From Pseudomonadales bacterium (GTDB lineage Bacteria; Pseudomonadota; Gammaproteobacteria; Pseudomonadales; Azotimanducaceae): a stretch of 64,000 nucleotides of DNA. The notes beneath the pieces were generated by a model that had not been told where the DNA came from, did no database searches, and saw nothing but the letters and a program-made list of their open reading frames with translations. Shown here one piece after another: positions 7,147 through 16,831 of the stretch (positions within the stretch are counted from its first letter, which is position 1; every line of letters starts with the position of its first letter). Made by a program: the position numbers and the translations under genes. The stretch is from positions 1-64,000 of the forward strand of contig JAEPOO010000002.1 of assembly GCA_017642855.1 (NCBI GenBank). Direction: 5' to 3'.

Positions 7147-7881
7147 CTAGCCGCTCCCAAGCGGCCAGTCGAAGGTCTTTTCCAGTCTCTGTACATTCGC
7201 GCCTGATGACTGTGCAACCACCATCACTTCGCGAGGCTCGAATCCTTCAGGCATCATCAGTTCGCCGTTGATGTTCTGAAAGTATCTGAATCTAAAACGA
7301 ACAGACGCCTCCTTCTGTTCGTCCAGTTCACTCAAATTAAAACTTCTCTCCAACCCGCCTTCCTGGCCAAGCAATGAAATCTGAACAGCACCCTGAACAT
7401 AATCGTGTTTGTCCACAACCTGGGTGAGTAACAACGAGTATTTAACTCTTCCAGGCACGTTGGAACTGACATCCAGTCTCTCGATACGCAACCCTTTATC
7501 CGCGGCATTCGGCACCATGACGCCTTTGTAGAAGTTAACCTCCTCATTCAACTGCGCAATCTGCTCCTGCAACTGCTCTATGGTCTGACGCACTTCTTCG
7601 TTGGCTTTGTCATCGATTTCACCGCCAACCTGCAAGTCAGCAATCTCCTGCCTCATCTCCGAGATCATCTGCTGGGACTCGATCAGCTGCCGGGCGATTC
7701 GCTCTTTTTCCTCAACGATCTCTACCTTGAGTGCCAGACCTTCGTTCTTGCCGTACTGGTAGGTCAACCAGCTGAACGCCGCCATCGCCACTAAAAAAGC
7801 CATGAAAATCATGGCTTTATACATCGGCCGATGGGGTACGACGACCATCTGGTGTTGTTTGCTTCCTTTTACCGTTGCCAT
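7147..7881 (-). CDS. Single-pass coiled-coil membrane protein (DUF6776-like)
   Basis: A 244-aa protein of unknown function. A short basic cytoplasmic N-terminus precedes one transmembrane helix (KAMIFMAFLVAMAAFSWLTYQ). A roughly 75-residue coiled coil rich in Glu/Gln/Ile follows, then a globular periplasmic domain (YSLLLTQVVDKHDYVQGAVQISLLGQEGG). The architecture and the pairing with a bactofilin gene match the DUF6776 family as I know it from Pseudomonas, where it may anchor the bactofilin to the membrane. I chose the ATG at 7879-7881; an upstream in-frame TTG would add seven residues without a ribosome site. Confidence 0.75.
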   Translation of the reverse strand: MATVKGSKQHQMVVVPHRPMYKAMIFMAFLVAMAAFSWLTYQYGKNEGLALKVEIVEEKERIARQLIESQQMISEMRQEIADLQVGGEIDDKANEEVRQTIEQLQEQIAQLNEEVNFYKGVMVPNAADKGLRIERLDVSSNVPGRVKYSLLLTQVVDKHDYVQGAVQISLLGQEGGLERSFNLSELDEQKEASVRFRFRYFQNINGELMMPEGFEPREVMVVAQSSGANVQRLEKTFDWPLGSG

Positions 7882-7984
7882 AACTGACACGAACACTGCC
7901 AAAATGGGCCGAATAGCTTAGCACAATTCGCTAAAATCCAGCCCCTTAAGCCCATACAAGATCAGCTGTAACTCTGAGAGCGTC

Positions 7985-9703
7985 ATGAAGTTGCTACCCA
8001 GGATATCCATCAAGTCATTTCGCCGGAGCCTCGCTTCGTTCGATTCCGTGCCCCAGTTTGCGCTGCTGGGTATCGCCTCCGGATTTGTCACTGGGCTGGT
8101 CATCATCGCCTTTCGACTGACTATCGAATGGCCTCTGGGACTCATACTCGAGGACGGTCCTGAGAGTTTTGAGTCACTGCACCCGATCCTGGCATTCGGA
8201 CTTCCTATCGCAGGCGCCCTGGTTTTAATCCCGATATTCTCATTCCTGGCACCAGCTGACAGCCGGATTGGCGTCGCGCATGTGCTTGAACGACTCGGTC
8301 GGCATCAGGGACATATGCCACTCAGCAACGCCCTCGTTCAATTTGTCACCGGCGTCATCGCGCTCGCTTCGGGGCAGTCCGGAGGACGAGAAGGCCCAGC
8401 CATACACTTGGGGGCAGCTGGCAGCAGCCTGATTGGTCACTATATGAAACTGCCGAACAACAGCATCAGGGTGCTGGTAGGATGCGGGGCCGCCGCCGCA
8501 ATATCTGCATCTTTCAACACGCCCATCGCCGGTGTCATCTTCTCCATGGAAGTGATCATCATGGAGTACACCATTGCGGGTTTTATTCCGGTCATCCTGG
8601 CGTCAGTCGTTGCCGCCGTGATGACTCAGCTGGTTTTTGGATCTGACACGGCCTTTGATGTACCTTCCGTTTCCATGGCGTCGTTGCTGGATGTGCCAAT
8701 CCTTGTTGTAGAAGGCGCGTTTATCGGAGTCATCGCTGCGCTCTTCGTAAAACTGTTTCTGACAACCACACGATATGCACCTGAAAAAATCTGGATGAGA
8801 TTCTTAATCGCTGGTGCACTCACGGGCACCACAGCCATGCTCGCACCTGAGATTCTTGGTATCGGCTATGACACAGTAAACATGGCTTTGGTTGGCGAAC
8901 TCGGCATCACGTTGCTGCTGCTGGTGTTTGTCCTGAAGATTATCGTGTCCTCTACCATACTCGCGCTGGGTATGCCTGTTGGTATCATCGGCCCAACGCT
9001 GTTCATCGGTGCTATGGCCGGCGGCATATTCGCGCTGGCCGCTGGAAACCTTGGCACCAATCTGTCTCACGATGCTCTGTATGTGACACTCGGCATGGGT
9101 GCAATGATGGGCGCCGTTTTGCAAGCGCCGCTGGCCGCCCTGATGGCGGTGCTCGAACTGACGAACAATCCAAACATCATTCTCCCCGCGATGCTTGTCA
9201 TCATCATTGCCAATATGACCGCGAGCCAACTTTATGGTGTGCGCTCTGTCTTTATGATGCAGATGGAAGCCATGGGACTGGAGTTTCGCCAAAACCCGAT
9301 ATCCATGGCCTTGAACCGGGCATCGGTTGCTTCCATCATGATTCGAAACTTCAGAAGAGTGAATCGGCATCTCTGCAATGAGGATGCTCGGACATTGATC
9401 CTGCAAAAGCCTGTCTGGATTCTCGTAGATGGAGACAACGGACCTTCATTTATCCTGCGCGCAGAAGACCTCGAGAATTACTTAACAGATGCAGAAGATG
9501 ACGTGATTGATCTGGCTGCCATTCCAGCGACCCGAAAAGATGTTACCAGCATCCTGTTACAGGCCACCTTAAGTGAAGCCCTGGAAACCCTTAACAGCTC
9601 CGGCGTTCAGGCACTCTACGTCAATCGGATCTCTGCGCCTATGATCGATTCCCCCGTGGGCATCGTGACGCGCGGGGACATCGAAACTTATTACCAGTCC
9701 TGA
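7985..9703 (+). CDS. ClC-family chloride channel/antiporter with C-terminal CBS region
   Basis: An integral membrane anion channel or Cl-/H+ antiporter of 572 aa. Many hydrophobic helices fill residues 20-430. The GREGP motif is at 134-138 and includes the gating glutamate E136. A GPTLFIGAMAGG segment matches the GxFxP region in position. The usual GSGIP selectivity motif is replaced by RIGVAHVLE near residue 94, as in some bacterial ClC subgroups. The C-terminal 150 residues look like a CBS pair (TLSEALETLNSSGVQALYV and PVGIVTRGDIETY). The gene is divergent from the bactofilin pair and 72 bp upstream of hemL. Whether it is a channel or an exchanger cannot be judged from sequence. Confidence 0.88.
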   Translation: MKLLPRISIKSFRRSLASFDSVPQFALLGIASGFVTGLVIIAFRLTIEWPLGLILEDGPESFESLHPILAFGLPIAGALVLIPIFSFLAPADSRIGVAHVLERLGRHQGHMPLSNALVQFVTGVIALASGQSGGREGPAIHLGAAGSSLIGHYMKLPNNSIRVLVGCGAAAAISASFNTPIAGVIFSMEVIIMEYTIAGFIPVILASVVAAVMTQLVFGSDTAFDVPSVSMASLLDVPILVVEGAFIGVIAALFVKLFLTTTRYAPEKIWMRFLIAGALTGTTAMLAPEILGIGYDTVNMALVGELGITLLLLVFVLKIIVSSTILALGMPVGIIGPTLFIGAMAGGIFALAAGNLGTNLSHDALYVTLGMGAMMGAVLQAPLAALMAVLELTNNPNIILPAMLVIIIANMTASQLYGVRSVFMMQMEAMGLEFRQNPISMALNRASVASIMIRNFRRVNRHLCNEDARTLILQKPVWILVDGDNGPSFILRAEDLENYLTDAEDDVIDLAAIPATRKDVTSILLQATLSEALETLNSSGVQALYVNRISAPMIDSPVGIVTRGDIETYYQS

Positions 9704-9775
9704 TTCAATTTGAATCCTTTCCCACGGAATGCTTGAATGCGCCGCGAGCCAAAAAGGCGACATAGGAGTTAACAC

Positions 9776-11062
9776 ATGAGTCGATCAGAGACCCTGTTCG
9801 AGGACGCCAGAAAACATATTCCGGGCGGGGTCAATTCCCCGGTGCGTGCCTTTGCACGAGTCGGTGGACAACCACTGTTTATCAAGTCCGGAGAAGGTGC
9901 TTACCTGACAGATGAAGACGGCAACCGATACGTTGACTACATTGGTTCATGGGGACCCATGATCCTTGGTCATGCACACCCCCAGGTTGTGAAATCTGTC
10001 AAGGAAGTCATGGAAAGTGGACTCTCATTCGGAGCACCTACCGAAATCGAAACCCGTGTGGCGGAAAAAATCATCAATATGTTACCCGCCATGGAAAAGG
10101 TGCGAATGGTCAACTCCGGCACAGAGGCAACGATGTCCGCCATCAGGGTTGCGCGCGGCTTCACCGGCCGGGATACCATCGTGAAATTCGAGGGTTGTTA
10201 CCACGGACACTCTGATTCCCTCCTCGTCAAAGCGGGTTCCGGCGCTTTAACACTTGGAGAACCGGATTCTCTTGGCGTACCTGCAAGCTTCGCGCAACAT
10301 ACCTTGACGTTGGAGTACAACAACGCAGAGCAGGTGAAAGAACTTTTTGCGGAAAAGGGTTCTGAAATTGCCGCCATCATCATTGAACCAATCGCTGGCA
10401 ACATGGGTTGTGTGCCTCCGGTATCTGGCTTCCTCGAAACTTTACGCGAGGTCTGCGACGAAAGCGGCGCACTACTCATTTTTGATGAGGTAATGACGGG
10501 CTTTCGTGTGGCAAGAGGTTCTGCCCAGGGTCACTATGGAATCAAACCTGACATGACCACACTCGGAAAAATTATCGGCGGTGGCATGCCTGTTGGCGCT
10601 TTTGGTGGTCGTAGTGATGTCATGTCTGTTGTTGCTCCTCTCGGAGGCGTCTACCAGGCAGGCACCTTATCCGGGAACCCCATTGCCATGCAGGCTGGGC
10701 TCAGCACGCTAGAGTTGATCGATTCCAACGATTTCTTTGAGGAGTTGGAGCAAAAATCTGAACAGCTTGTTTCCGGCATGCAACAACTCGCCGATGAAGC
10801 TGGCATCCCATTCTCAACCAATCGTGTCGGCAGCATGTTTGGATTCTTTTTTACCTCTGCAAGCCCGGTCACAACCTTCAATCAGGTTATGGCCGCAGAC
10901 AGCAATATGTTTAATGATTTCTTCCACGCAATGTTGAAAGGCGGTGTCAATCTCGCACCGTCGCCGTTCGAGTCTGGATTTATCTCAGCTGCCCACGGCT
11001 CCAAAGAAATCGACGCAACACTTGAAGCAGCCGAAGCCGCATTCAAGGTCCTGAAAAAGTAA
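9776..11062 (+). CDS. hemL: Glutamate-1-semialdehyde 2,1-aminomutase
   Basis: A PLP enzyme of the C5 pathway that converts glutamate-1-semialdehyde to 5-aminolevulinate, the first tetrapyrrole precursor. The protein has 428 aa, the standard length. It begins [25 protein letters not shown], carries [16 protein letters not shown], the cofactor motif FDEVMTGFR and the Schiff-base lysine in [18 protein letters not shown] near residue 265. A GGAG Shine-Dalgarno lies 7 nt before the ATG. The adenosine-kinase-like gene follows after 14 bp and is probably co-transcribed. A heme-type ABC transporter lies 3.3 kb away on the other strand. Confidence 0.97.
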   Translation: MSRSETLFEDARKHIPGGVNSPVRAFARVGGQPLFIKSGEGAYLTDEDGNRYVDYIGSWGPMILGHAHPQVVKSVKEVMESGLSFGAPTEIETRVAEKIINMLPAMEKVRMVNSGTEATMSAIRVARGFTGRDTIVKFEGCYHGHSDSLLVKAGSGALTLGEPDSLGVPASFAQHTLTLEYNNAEQVKELFAEKGSEIAAIIIEPIAGNMGCVPPVSGFLETLREVCDESGALLIFDEVMTGFRVARGSAQGHYGIKPDMTTLGKIIGGGMPVGAFGGRSDVMSVVAPLGGVYQAGTLSGNPIAMQAGLSTLELIDSNDFFEELEQKSEQLVSGMQQLADEAGIPFSTNRVGSMFGFFFTSASPVTTFNQVMAADSNMFNDFFHAMLKGGVNLAPSPFESGFISAAHGSKEIDATLEAAEAAFKVLKK

Positions 11063-11076
11063 TACTGGATATCACC

Positions 11077-12075
11077 ATGAAAAACTACGACGTTTACGGC
11101 ATCGGAAATGCACTTGTGGACACAGAATACGAAGTGGATGACGCCTTTCTTGAGCACGCAAAACTGCCTAAAGGCATCATGACGCTCATCGAAGAAGATG
11201 ATCGTCAAAAACTGATTCAGCTCCTGGAACAGGAACATGAAAACCACGCAATCAAACAGGCTGGCGGTGGTTCTGCAGCGAACACCATGGTCATCGTTTC
11301 CCAACTAGGAGGCAGTGCGTTTTATAGCTGTAAAGTCGCAAACGACGCGACCGGCGATTTCTTTGTTAAAGATCTGGCTGCCGCTGATATTGACACCAAC
11401 CTGGGTGCGGACCGCGAGGCCGGTGCCACCGGCCAGTGTATTTCTATGGTTACCCCAGATGCGGAAAGAACCATGACAACCTGTCTTGGCATCACTAACT
11501 TCCTGTCGACGGAAGAACTGAATCCAGACGCGCTTAGAAACTCAGCAACTCTCTACATCGAGGGTTATCTCGTCAGCTCCACGACGGGTTATCAGGCTGC
11601 ACTGGAAGCTCAGGCCGTCGCCCGCGCAGCGAACGTCACTGTTGCCTTGACCCTCAGCGATCCGGCCATGGTCGAGAATTTCAAACCCCACTACGAGCAG
11701 CTACTTGACCGCGGTGTAGATCTGCTTTTCTGCAACCATGATGAAGCACGGCTGTTAACCGACGCAGACTCTGCAGATGACTGCGTGAACGCACTAAAGC
11801 ATATCGTGCCCAAGTTCGTAATGACTTGTGGCAGTGCTGGCGCCCTCGCCTGGGACGGAGACCGCGTAATTTCCACAGAGGGTGTTCCAACCACCGCAGT
11901 TGATACCACCGGTGCAGGTGACATTTTTGCCGGCGCTTTTATGTACGCGCTCTCAAAAGGTGAAGACTTTGCTTCTGCAAACAAACTGGCCAACAAATCC
12001 GCATCATTGCTTGTCTCCCGATTCGGCGCCCGCTTAACACAAGAACAGGTCGACGCTGATTTAAAACAGGCCTAA
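11077..12075 (+). CDS. PfkB-family kinase, adenosine-kinase-like
   Basis: A ribokinase-family sugar/nucleoside kinase of 332 aa. The family signatures are clear: N-terminal YGIGNALVDTEYEV, the Gly-rich GGGSAANTM motif near residue 64 and the C-terminal anion hole and catalytic base in DTTGAGDIFAGAF near residue 275. The opening (YDVYGIGNALVD) and the GGGSAANT form are typical of the bacterial adenosine kinase subgroup, so phosphorylation of adenosine or a related nucleoside is likely but unproven. The gene's last 15 bp overlap the 3' end of convergent polB. Confidence 0.85.
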   Translation: MKNYDVYGIGNALVDTEYEVDDAFLEHAKLPKGIMTLIEEDDRQKLIQLLEQEHENHAIKQAGGGSAANTMVIVSQLGGSAFYSCKVANDATGDFFVKDLAAADIDTNLGADREAGATGQCISMVTPDAERTMTTCLGITNFLSTEELNPDALRNSATLYIEGYLVSSTTGYQAALEAQAVARAANVTVALTLSDPAMVENFKPHYEQLLDRGVDLLFCNHDEARLLTDADSADDCVNALKHIVPKFVMTCGSAGALAWDGDRVISTEGVPTTAVDTTGAGDIFAGAFMYALSKGEDFASANKLANKSASLLVSRFGARLTQEQVDADLKQA

Positions 12076-14406
12076 CTGGCGGTCCGTCAATTCAGACAAG
12101 GTGACGTTGTCCAACGCCAGGATGGCATCGGCGATGGGTGCCAGCTGTTTATCGATGTAGAAGTCGTAGTCTATGGGTGACTGAACATAAGCCAGGGGTT
12201 CGGGCCCGTTGACGGTGATCAGATATTCAATCCAACCACCATTTTGATAAGCCGCCTTGAGCCCGCGATTGACGCGTTCCTCATCCGCTCGCCGCGCCGC
12301 GCGAGCATGAGGTGGTACGTTTTTCGTATAGTCAGAGAGCTTACGGCGGAGTCTCCGTCTTAGCACCAGCTGCTCATCCTTCTCTCCACCCGTGACCTGA
12401 TCCACGATCGACTTAACGTAGGGAATATAGTCTTCATCCAGGAAAACTTTTCGGTAAAGCTCTTTCTGAAATTCTTTTGCGATGGTCGACCAATCACTTC
12501 GAACACTTTCCAGACCTTTGAAAACGAGCTTTGGATCACTTGCGGAACCCGCGATCATTCCCGCATAACGTTTCTTGCTGCCTTTATCAGAGCCTCTAAT
12601 GGTCGGCATAAAGAAGCGGTCAAAATGAGTCTCGAACTCAAGCTCAAGATAACTGTGGATTCCGAACTCGTCCTGCAGCTTATCAGCCCACCAACGATTC
12701 AAGTACGCCGCAAGCTCGGTTCCGTCTGATTCAACGTCATCACTTGAAGCCATATGTACAAAGACGGAATCTGTATCGCCATAAATGACCGGAAACCCCC
12801 GATCCTCAATACACTTTCTTGTCTCTCCGAGAATTTCGTGACCGCGCATGGTAATTGAGCTCGCCAACTTGGGATCAAAAAATCGACATCCCGGCGTTCC
12901 CAGAACACCATAGAACGAATTCATGATGATTTTGATCGCCTGGGACCCGACAGCATCACCTGCGTACTTTGCTTCGTCACGAGCCGCCCACAAATCCTCA
13001 ATGAGTGAAGGAAGAATGAAGTGTTCTCTCGAGAACATCGCGTCAAGAAAACCCGGAATTTGATCTTCCTCTTCTAACACCAGGGCCAGCGGATCCACAT
13101 GAAAGGTGCGAATGATGCTCGGGTACAGGCTCTTAAAATCCAACACGATGACATCTTCATAGAGCCCCGGTTTTGAATCTAAGACGTATCCCCCGGGACT
13201 GTGAACAACTGACTCTTTGTCTACAACCGGCGCGACATAACCCGCTCGATGAAGATGCGGCAAATAGAGAAAATCAAAGGCGGCGACTGAACCGCCCTGA
13301 CGATCCATTTCAAGCCCGGTCAGGCAACTGCGTCGAATCGCAAAATCGAGCAGGTCAGTGTGATCAAAGATGTCGAGCACAAGGTCGCAGTCTTCGAGGT
13401 TATATCGCGCCAGGCTGTCTTTGTCTTCGCGGTACATCTTTTCGATCTCAAAGGCGCGAGAATCGACATCGTGAACCAGCTTTCCTCGTCCCAACAGCTC
13501 ACGGGATACATTCTCCAGGGAGAAGCTTTCGAAACTGTAGGTCGCTGTTCGCAGCATATCGATGCCGTCCAGCACGACTCTCCCGGGGATAACGGCGATC
13601 AACCTCTGGGGTCCCTGCTCGAGACTGCGCCAGTGCACCGGCTCTCTGCCTCGTCCCAACAGGAACTTGATCCCGTGGGCATCACACCGGTCCTGAAGAT
13701 ACTTAAGGTCGAAGCCCACAACGCTCCAGCCAACAATGACGTCCGGGTCCAGATCGGAGAACCATTCAACAAAGCGTGTCAGCAGTGCCGCTTCACCATC
13801 AACATACTCCAGGTAGTCCAGTTCCGTGGGAGATACCTTCCCAGACATGAACACCTTGCTCACACCTCTCGCCGAAACCGCGATACTCAGCACCACACCT
13901 TCGGAAATCGACGTCTCGATATCCAGGGAAACAACTGACAGCTCCGGTTTGTATTCTGCTTTGCGGATGTTGGGGTTGGTCAGGCTTCCATAACCTTCGC
14001 ACTGCTCAATGTTCCCGGATGCTTCAAGCGTGCCCTGAACAAAGCGCTCCATCAGGAATCGATCCGTCGGCCTGACATCCCCTTCGAAAACCAGCACCGA
14101 TTGCTGTTGCAACCGGGTTCTCGCATAGGCGAGGTCGCGCTGATTTTTGAAATAACACGCCACTGCACGTTCATCTGGAAACTGAAAACACTTTAATGCC
14201 AACGGCGCGTGCCGCCAGGCAAGGTCTTTGCCAAGAACCATTCGCACGGTATCAAGCTGACTGGCGCGAATGAAGAAGACGCTCTCTTGGTCGGTGATCT
14301 CCATTCGCATTGGGCCGTCGTCTGTCGCAAGCCAGTAAATCAGGGATTGGCTGCTCAAATCCTCAGCGGAGTCACGAAATTGTCGCGTAAGAACCAGACC
14401 TTTCAT
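12061..14406 (-). CDS. polB: DNA polymerase II (family B)
   Basis: A family B DNA polymerase with proofreading, used in replication restart and translesion synthesis. At 781 aa it is close to the 783 aa of E. coli Pol II. The 3'-5' exonuclease motif SLDIETSI is near residue 161 and VGWSVVGFDLKYL follows. Polymerase motif A DFKSLYPSII is near 422, motif B KIIMNSFYGVLG near 490 and motif C YGDTDSVFV near 543. The ATG overlaps the hmuV stop as ATGA, so translation is likely coupled to the heme-transport genes. No LexA-type operator was seen directly upstream, consistent with an internal operon position. The 3' end overlaps the convergent kinase gene by 15 bp. Confidence 0.97.
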   Translation of the reverse strand: MKGLVLTRQFRDSAEDLSSQSLIYWLATDDGPMRMEITDQESVFFIRASQLDTVRMVLGKDLAWRHAPLALKCFQFPDERAVACYFKNQRDLAYARTRLQQQSVLVFEGDVRPTDRFLMERFVQGTLEASGNIEQCEGYGSLTNPNIRKAEYKPELSVVSLDIETSISEGVVLSIAVSARGVSKVFMSGKVSPTELDYLEYVDGEAALLTRFVEWFSDLDPDVIVGWSVVGFDLKYLQDRCDAHGIKFLLGRGREPVHWRSLEQGPQRLIAVIPGRVVLDGIDMLRTATYSFESFSLENVSRELLGRGKLVHDVDSRAFEIEKMYREDKDSLARYNLEDCDLVLDIFDHTDLLDFAIRRSCLTGLEMDRQGGSVAAFDFLYLPHLHRAGYVAPVVDKESVVHSPGGYVLDSKPGLYEDVIVLDFKSLYPSIIRTFHVDPLALVLEEEDQIPGFLDAMFSREHFILPSLIEDLWAARDEAKYAGDAVGSQAIKIIMNSFYGVLGTPGCRFFDPKLASSITMRGHEILGETRKCIEDRGFPVIYGDTDSVFVHMASSDDVESDGTELAAYLNRWWADKLQDEFGIHSYLELEFETHFDRFFMPTIRGSDKGSKKRYAGMIAGSASDPKLVFKGLESVRSDWSTIAKEFQKELYRKVFLDEDYIPYVKSIVDQVTGGEKDEQLVLRRRLRRKLSDYTKNVPPHARAARRADEERVNRGLKAAYQNGGWIEYLITVNGPEPLAYVQSPIDYDFYIDKQLAPIADAILALDNVTLSELTDRQLGLF

Positions 14407-15152
14407 GATCCGGGTTTGAGATAAGGTAGACCGCTTGCGGTGACGGGTGTATCAAAGGTCTGTTCCAGCAATTCTGGCGTTAACATTTCTTTGGCGTGTC
14501 CGGATGCAACGACCTGACCTGATGACATCAATACCACTTTGTCAGCGACGGACGCAGCCATGTTTATGTCATGCATCACAACGACCTGCGCAACCCCCTC
14601 AGACGCCAGTCGCTGCATGATGGCAATCACATCGACCTGGTGTTTCAGATCCAGCGCCGTCATTGGCTCATCCATCAATAGAATGGCTTTACCACCTCTA
14701 CCCCATACCTGCGCAAACACGCGAGCTATTTGAACAAGCTGGCGTTCTCCGCCGGACATGGTGAGGTAGTTTTGATCCGCGTTGATATCGAGGTCATTAA
14801 TCAGCTGCTCCACAATAGGAGAATCGGTTCTGCCTCGACCGAAAGGCGTTCGTCCCATGGCGACAACCTCGCGAGCTGTAAACGGAAAATCCAGGGAAAC
14901 CCGCTGTGTCAGCACCCCCACCGTGCTCGCACGATCGGCGAGAGAAAAATCCCGGATGTTCTCACCAAGCACAGTGATCTTGCCCGACTGGGGGGAGAGA
15001 ACACCACTGATGAGCCTGAGGAGCGTCGATTTCCCCGCGCCGTTAGGCCCAAGGAGCACCAGCCTCTGCCCCTCGTCAACGTCAAGATCGACCGCATCAA
15101 CAATGACCTTGTTGCCAACGCTATAACTCACTTGCGATACGTGGAGCTTCAT
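14403..15152 (-). CDS. hmuV: Heme/iron-chelate ABC transporter ATP-binding protein (HmuV-like)
   Basis: The cytoplasmic ATPase of an importer of the FecCD/BtuCD class; 249 aa. Walker A GPNGAGKST is near residue 36, the Q-loop is in VGVLTQRVSLDFPF, the signature reads MSGGERQLVQIARVFAQVW, Walker B is ILLMDEP and the switch histidine follows in VVVMHDINMA. The wording around the signature (RLVQIARVFAQVW) matches HmuV more than FecE or BtuD. It overlaps hmuU upstream and polB downstream by 4 bp each (ATGA). Substrate assignment to heme is inference. No substrate-binding protein gene lies nearby. Confidence 0.88.
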   Translation of the reverse strand: MKLHVSQVSYSVGNKVIVDAVDLDVDEGQRLVLLGPNGAGKSTLLRLISGVLSPQSGKITVLGENIRDFSLADRASTVGVLTQRVSLDFPFTAREVVAMGRTPFGRGRTDSPIVEQLINDLDINADQNYLTMSGGERQLVQIARVFAQVWGRGGKAILLMDEPMTALDLKHQVDVIAIMQRLASEGVAQVVVMHDINMAASVADKVVLMSSGQVVASGHAKEMLTPELLEQTFDTPVTASGLPYLKPGS

Positions 15153-16120
15153 ACCAGGACACGCTCTCTCTGCTCACGCAACAACAGTAAGACAAAAAAC
15201 GGACCGCCAACCAGTGCTGTGATGATGCCTACAGGTAACTCAGCGGGTGCCAGCAGAGTCCGGCTAAAAGTATCAGCGAGCAGAAGCACCAGGCCGCCCA
15301 GCAGCGCAGACGCCGGAAGCACAACCTTGTGATTTGAACCCATCATGATGCGCACCAGGTGCGGTACAACAAGACCTAGAAACGCAACAATCCCAGTTAA
15401 TGCAACGCCGACACCAACAGAAAGTGCTGCCAAAACAATCACTCTCTGCCTCAGTTTTTGATGTGACACACCAAGGTGTTCCGCTTCCTCATCTCCCAGC
15501 GTCACCACATTCAAGGACTGGGACTGAAACATAATTGCAACGGTTGAAAACGGGATCACGAGAGCGATGAACACAGAAGACCAGTCCGCTCCATTAAGAC
15601 TGCCCAATGCCCAAAATGAAATGGTTCTTAACTGAGCATCCGTCGACCAATAGGAGAGCAGCCCTACACCTGAAAGCGCGATGGCGTTAATGGCGATGCC
15701 TGCAAGCAACATCGTGGAAATGCTGGTGCCTCGGCCGCCGATCATCAGCACAATCCAGGTCGTCAGCACACCACCGGCAAAAGCACTGAGGGCCATGCCC
15801 ACTGGCGCCGATGACCCAAAAACGACGTACAACGCAGCAAAAAGGGCGGCGCCTGCGGATACACCAATCAGCGCAGGATCAGCTAAGGGATTTCGGAACA
15901 GACCTTGAATCGCTGCACCCGCGCTGGCAATACCAGCACCAACAATCACCGCCAGAAGAACACGCGGCAGCCTGATATCCAGAAGGATGGTTGCCAATCC
16001 AGGTTCAAGTGAACCATCCAGGAGCTTGCCGATCTCAGAAAAACCCAGCGAGACACTCCCCGTGAGCAACGCCAACAGCATCATCAAGATAAGCGCTAGA
16101 ACAAGGGTCAGACTTTTCAT
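15149..16120 (-). CDS. hmuU: FecCD-family ABC transporter permease (HmuU-like)
   Basis: The membrane subunit of an iron-chelate, heme or cobalamin importer; 323 aa. About ten hydrophobic helices are visible. Family motifs include [44 protein letters not shown] (residues about 47-90, quoted here only to mark position; key residues R-L-P-R and N-P-L-A-P) and the coupling segment [15 protein letters not shown]. The ATG at 16118-16120 overlaps the sfsA TGA as ATGA; an upstream in-frame start would add eight residues inside sfsA. Partner ATPase hmuV follows with another ATGA overlap. The periplasmic HmuT and outer-membrane receptor are not adjacent. Confidence 0.88.
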   Translation of the reverse strand: MKSLTLVLALILMMLLALLTGSVSLGFSEIGKLLDGSLEPGLATILLDIRLPRVLLAVIVGAGIASAGAAIQGLFRNPLADPALIGVSAGAALFAALYVVFGSSAPVGMALSAFAGGVLTTWIVLMIGGRGTSISTMLLAGIAINAIALSGVGLLSYWSTDAQLRTISFWALGSLNGADWSSVFIALVIPFSTVAIMFQSQSLNVVTLGDEEAEHLGVSHQKLRQRVIVLAALSVGVGVALTGIVAFLGLVVPHLVRIMMGSNHKVVLPASALLGGLVLLLADTFSRTLLAPAELPVGIITALVGGPFFVLLLLREQRERVLV

Positions 16121-16821
16121 GTAACCACCGGAATAGAACGCCACAGGCGAAAGCCTTCCTGATATCGCTTCACTTTGTAGGCGATCACTTCAACGCCGTG
16201 GTCCTGTGCTTTACGGATAAGCTCACCATAGAGCTGATCGATATGGTCTGCAGGGCTGACAACCTTTATGCCTGTGTGTTGAACACAGAACAGCAGGACG
16301 GCCCTGTCACCGCGATCAATGACACCCATCAGCTCCCTCAGGTGTTTCGCCCCACGATCACTGACAGCATCCGGGAAGCACCCTTGGCCTTTAAACGCCG
16401 GAGTCTCGAGCAACGTGACACTCTTGACCTCGACGTAGCAGTCTTTTCCGCTGCCACTCAGCAACAGATCAATCCGGCTATTCTCATCGCCATACTTAAC
16501 TTCACGGCGACTTGTCTGATAACCAGCAAGCTCTTTTATAACTCCCCTGTTGACCGCGTCCTCGACCAGATTGTTAGCGTTCCCAGTATTGACACAAATC
16601 CAGTGACCTTTACTTGTGACGATGTATTCCCAGGTGTATCTGTACTTTCTCTTGGGGTTGTCGGACTCGGACAACCAGACTTCGGCACCCTCTTCGACGC
16701 AATTTTTCATAGAGCCGGTATTCGGACAGTGCGCCGTAATCAAGTCACCACTTTCCAAAATAACGTCCGCAAGAAATCGCTTATACCGTCTAACCAAATG
16801 ACCACGAACCAACTCTTTCAT
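16117..16821 (-). CDS. sfsA: SfsA family protein (DNA/RNA nuclease-like)
   Basis: SfsA was named for stimulating sugar fermentation in E. coli; the family has an OB-like N-terminal part and a PD-(D/E)XK nuclease-like domain. This 234-aa protein shows [12 protein letters not shown] near the start, the conserved HCPNTGSM motif, [10 protein letters not shown], and the nuclease-like signature RIDLLL...[10 protein letters not shown] with Asp and Glu-x-Lys. The ATG at 16819-16821 is chosen because it begins the family ([15 protein letters not shown]). A longer open frame extends upstream but is only the shadow of the aminotransferase 3' end. It lies 10 bp after the aminotransferase stop and overlaps hmuU by 4 bp. 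Confidence 0.93.
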   Translation of the reverse strand: MKELVRGHLVRRYKRFLADVILESGDLITAHCPNTGSMKNCVEEGAEVWLSESDNPKRKYRYTWEYIVTSKGHWICVNTGNANNLVEDAVNRGVIKELAGYQTSRREVKYGDENSRIDLLLSGSGKDCYVEVKSVTLLETPAFKGQGCFPDAVSDRGAKHLRELMGVIDRGDRAVLLFCVQHTGIKVVSPADHIDQLYGELIRKAQDHGVEVIAYKVKRYQEGFRLWRSIPVVT

Positions 16822-16831
16822 TGATGCGCAC

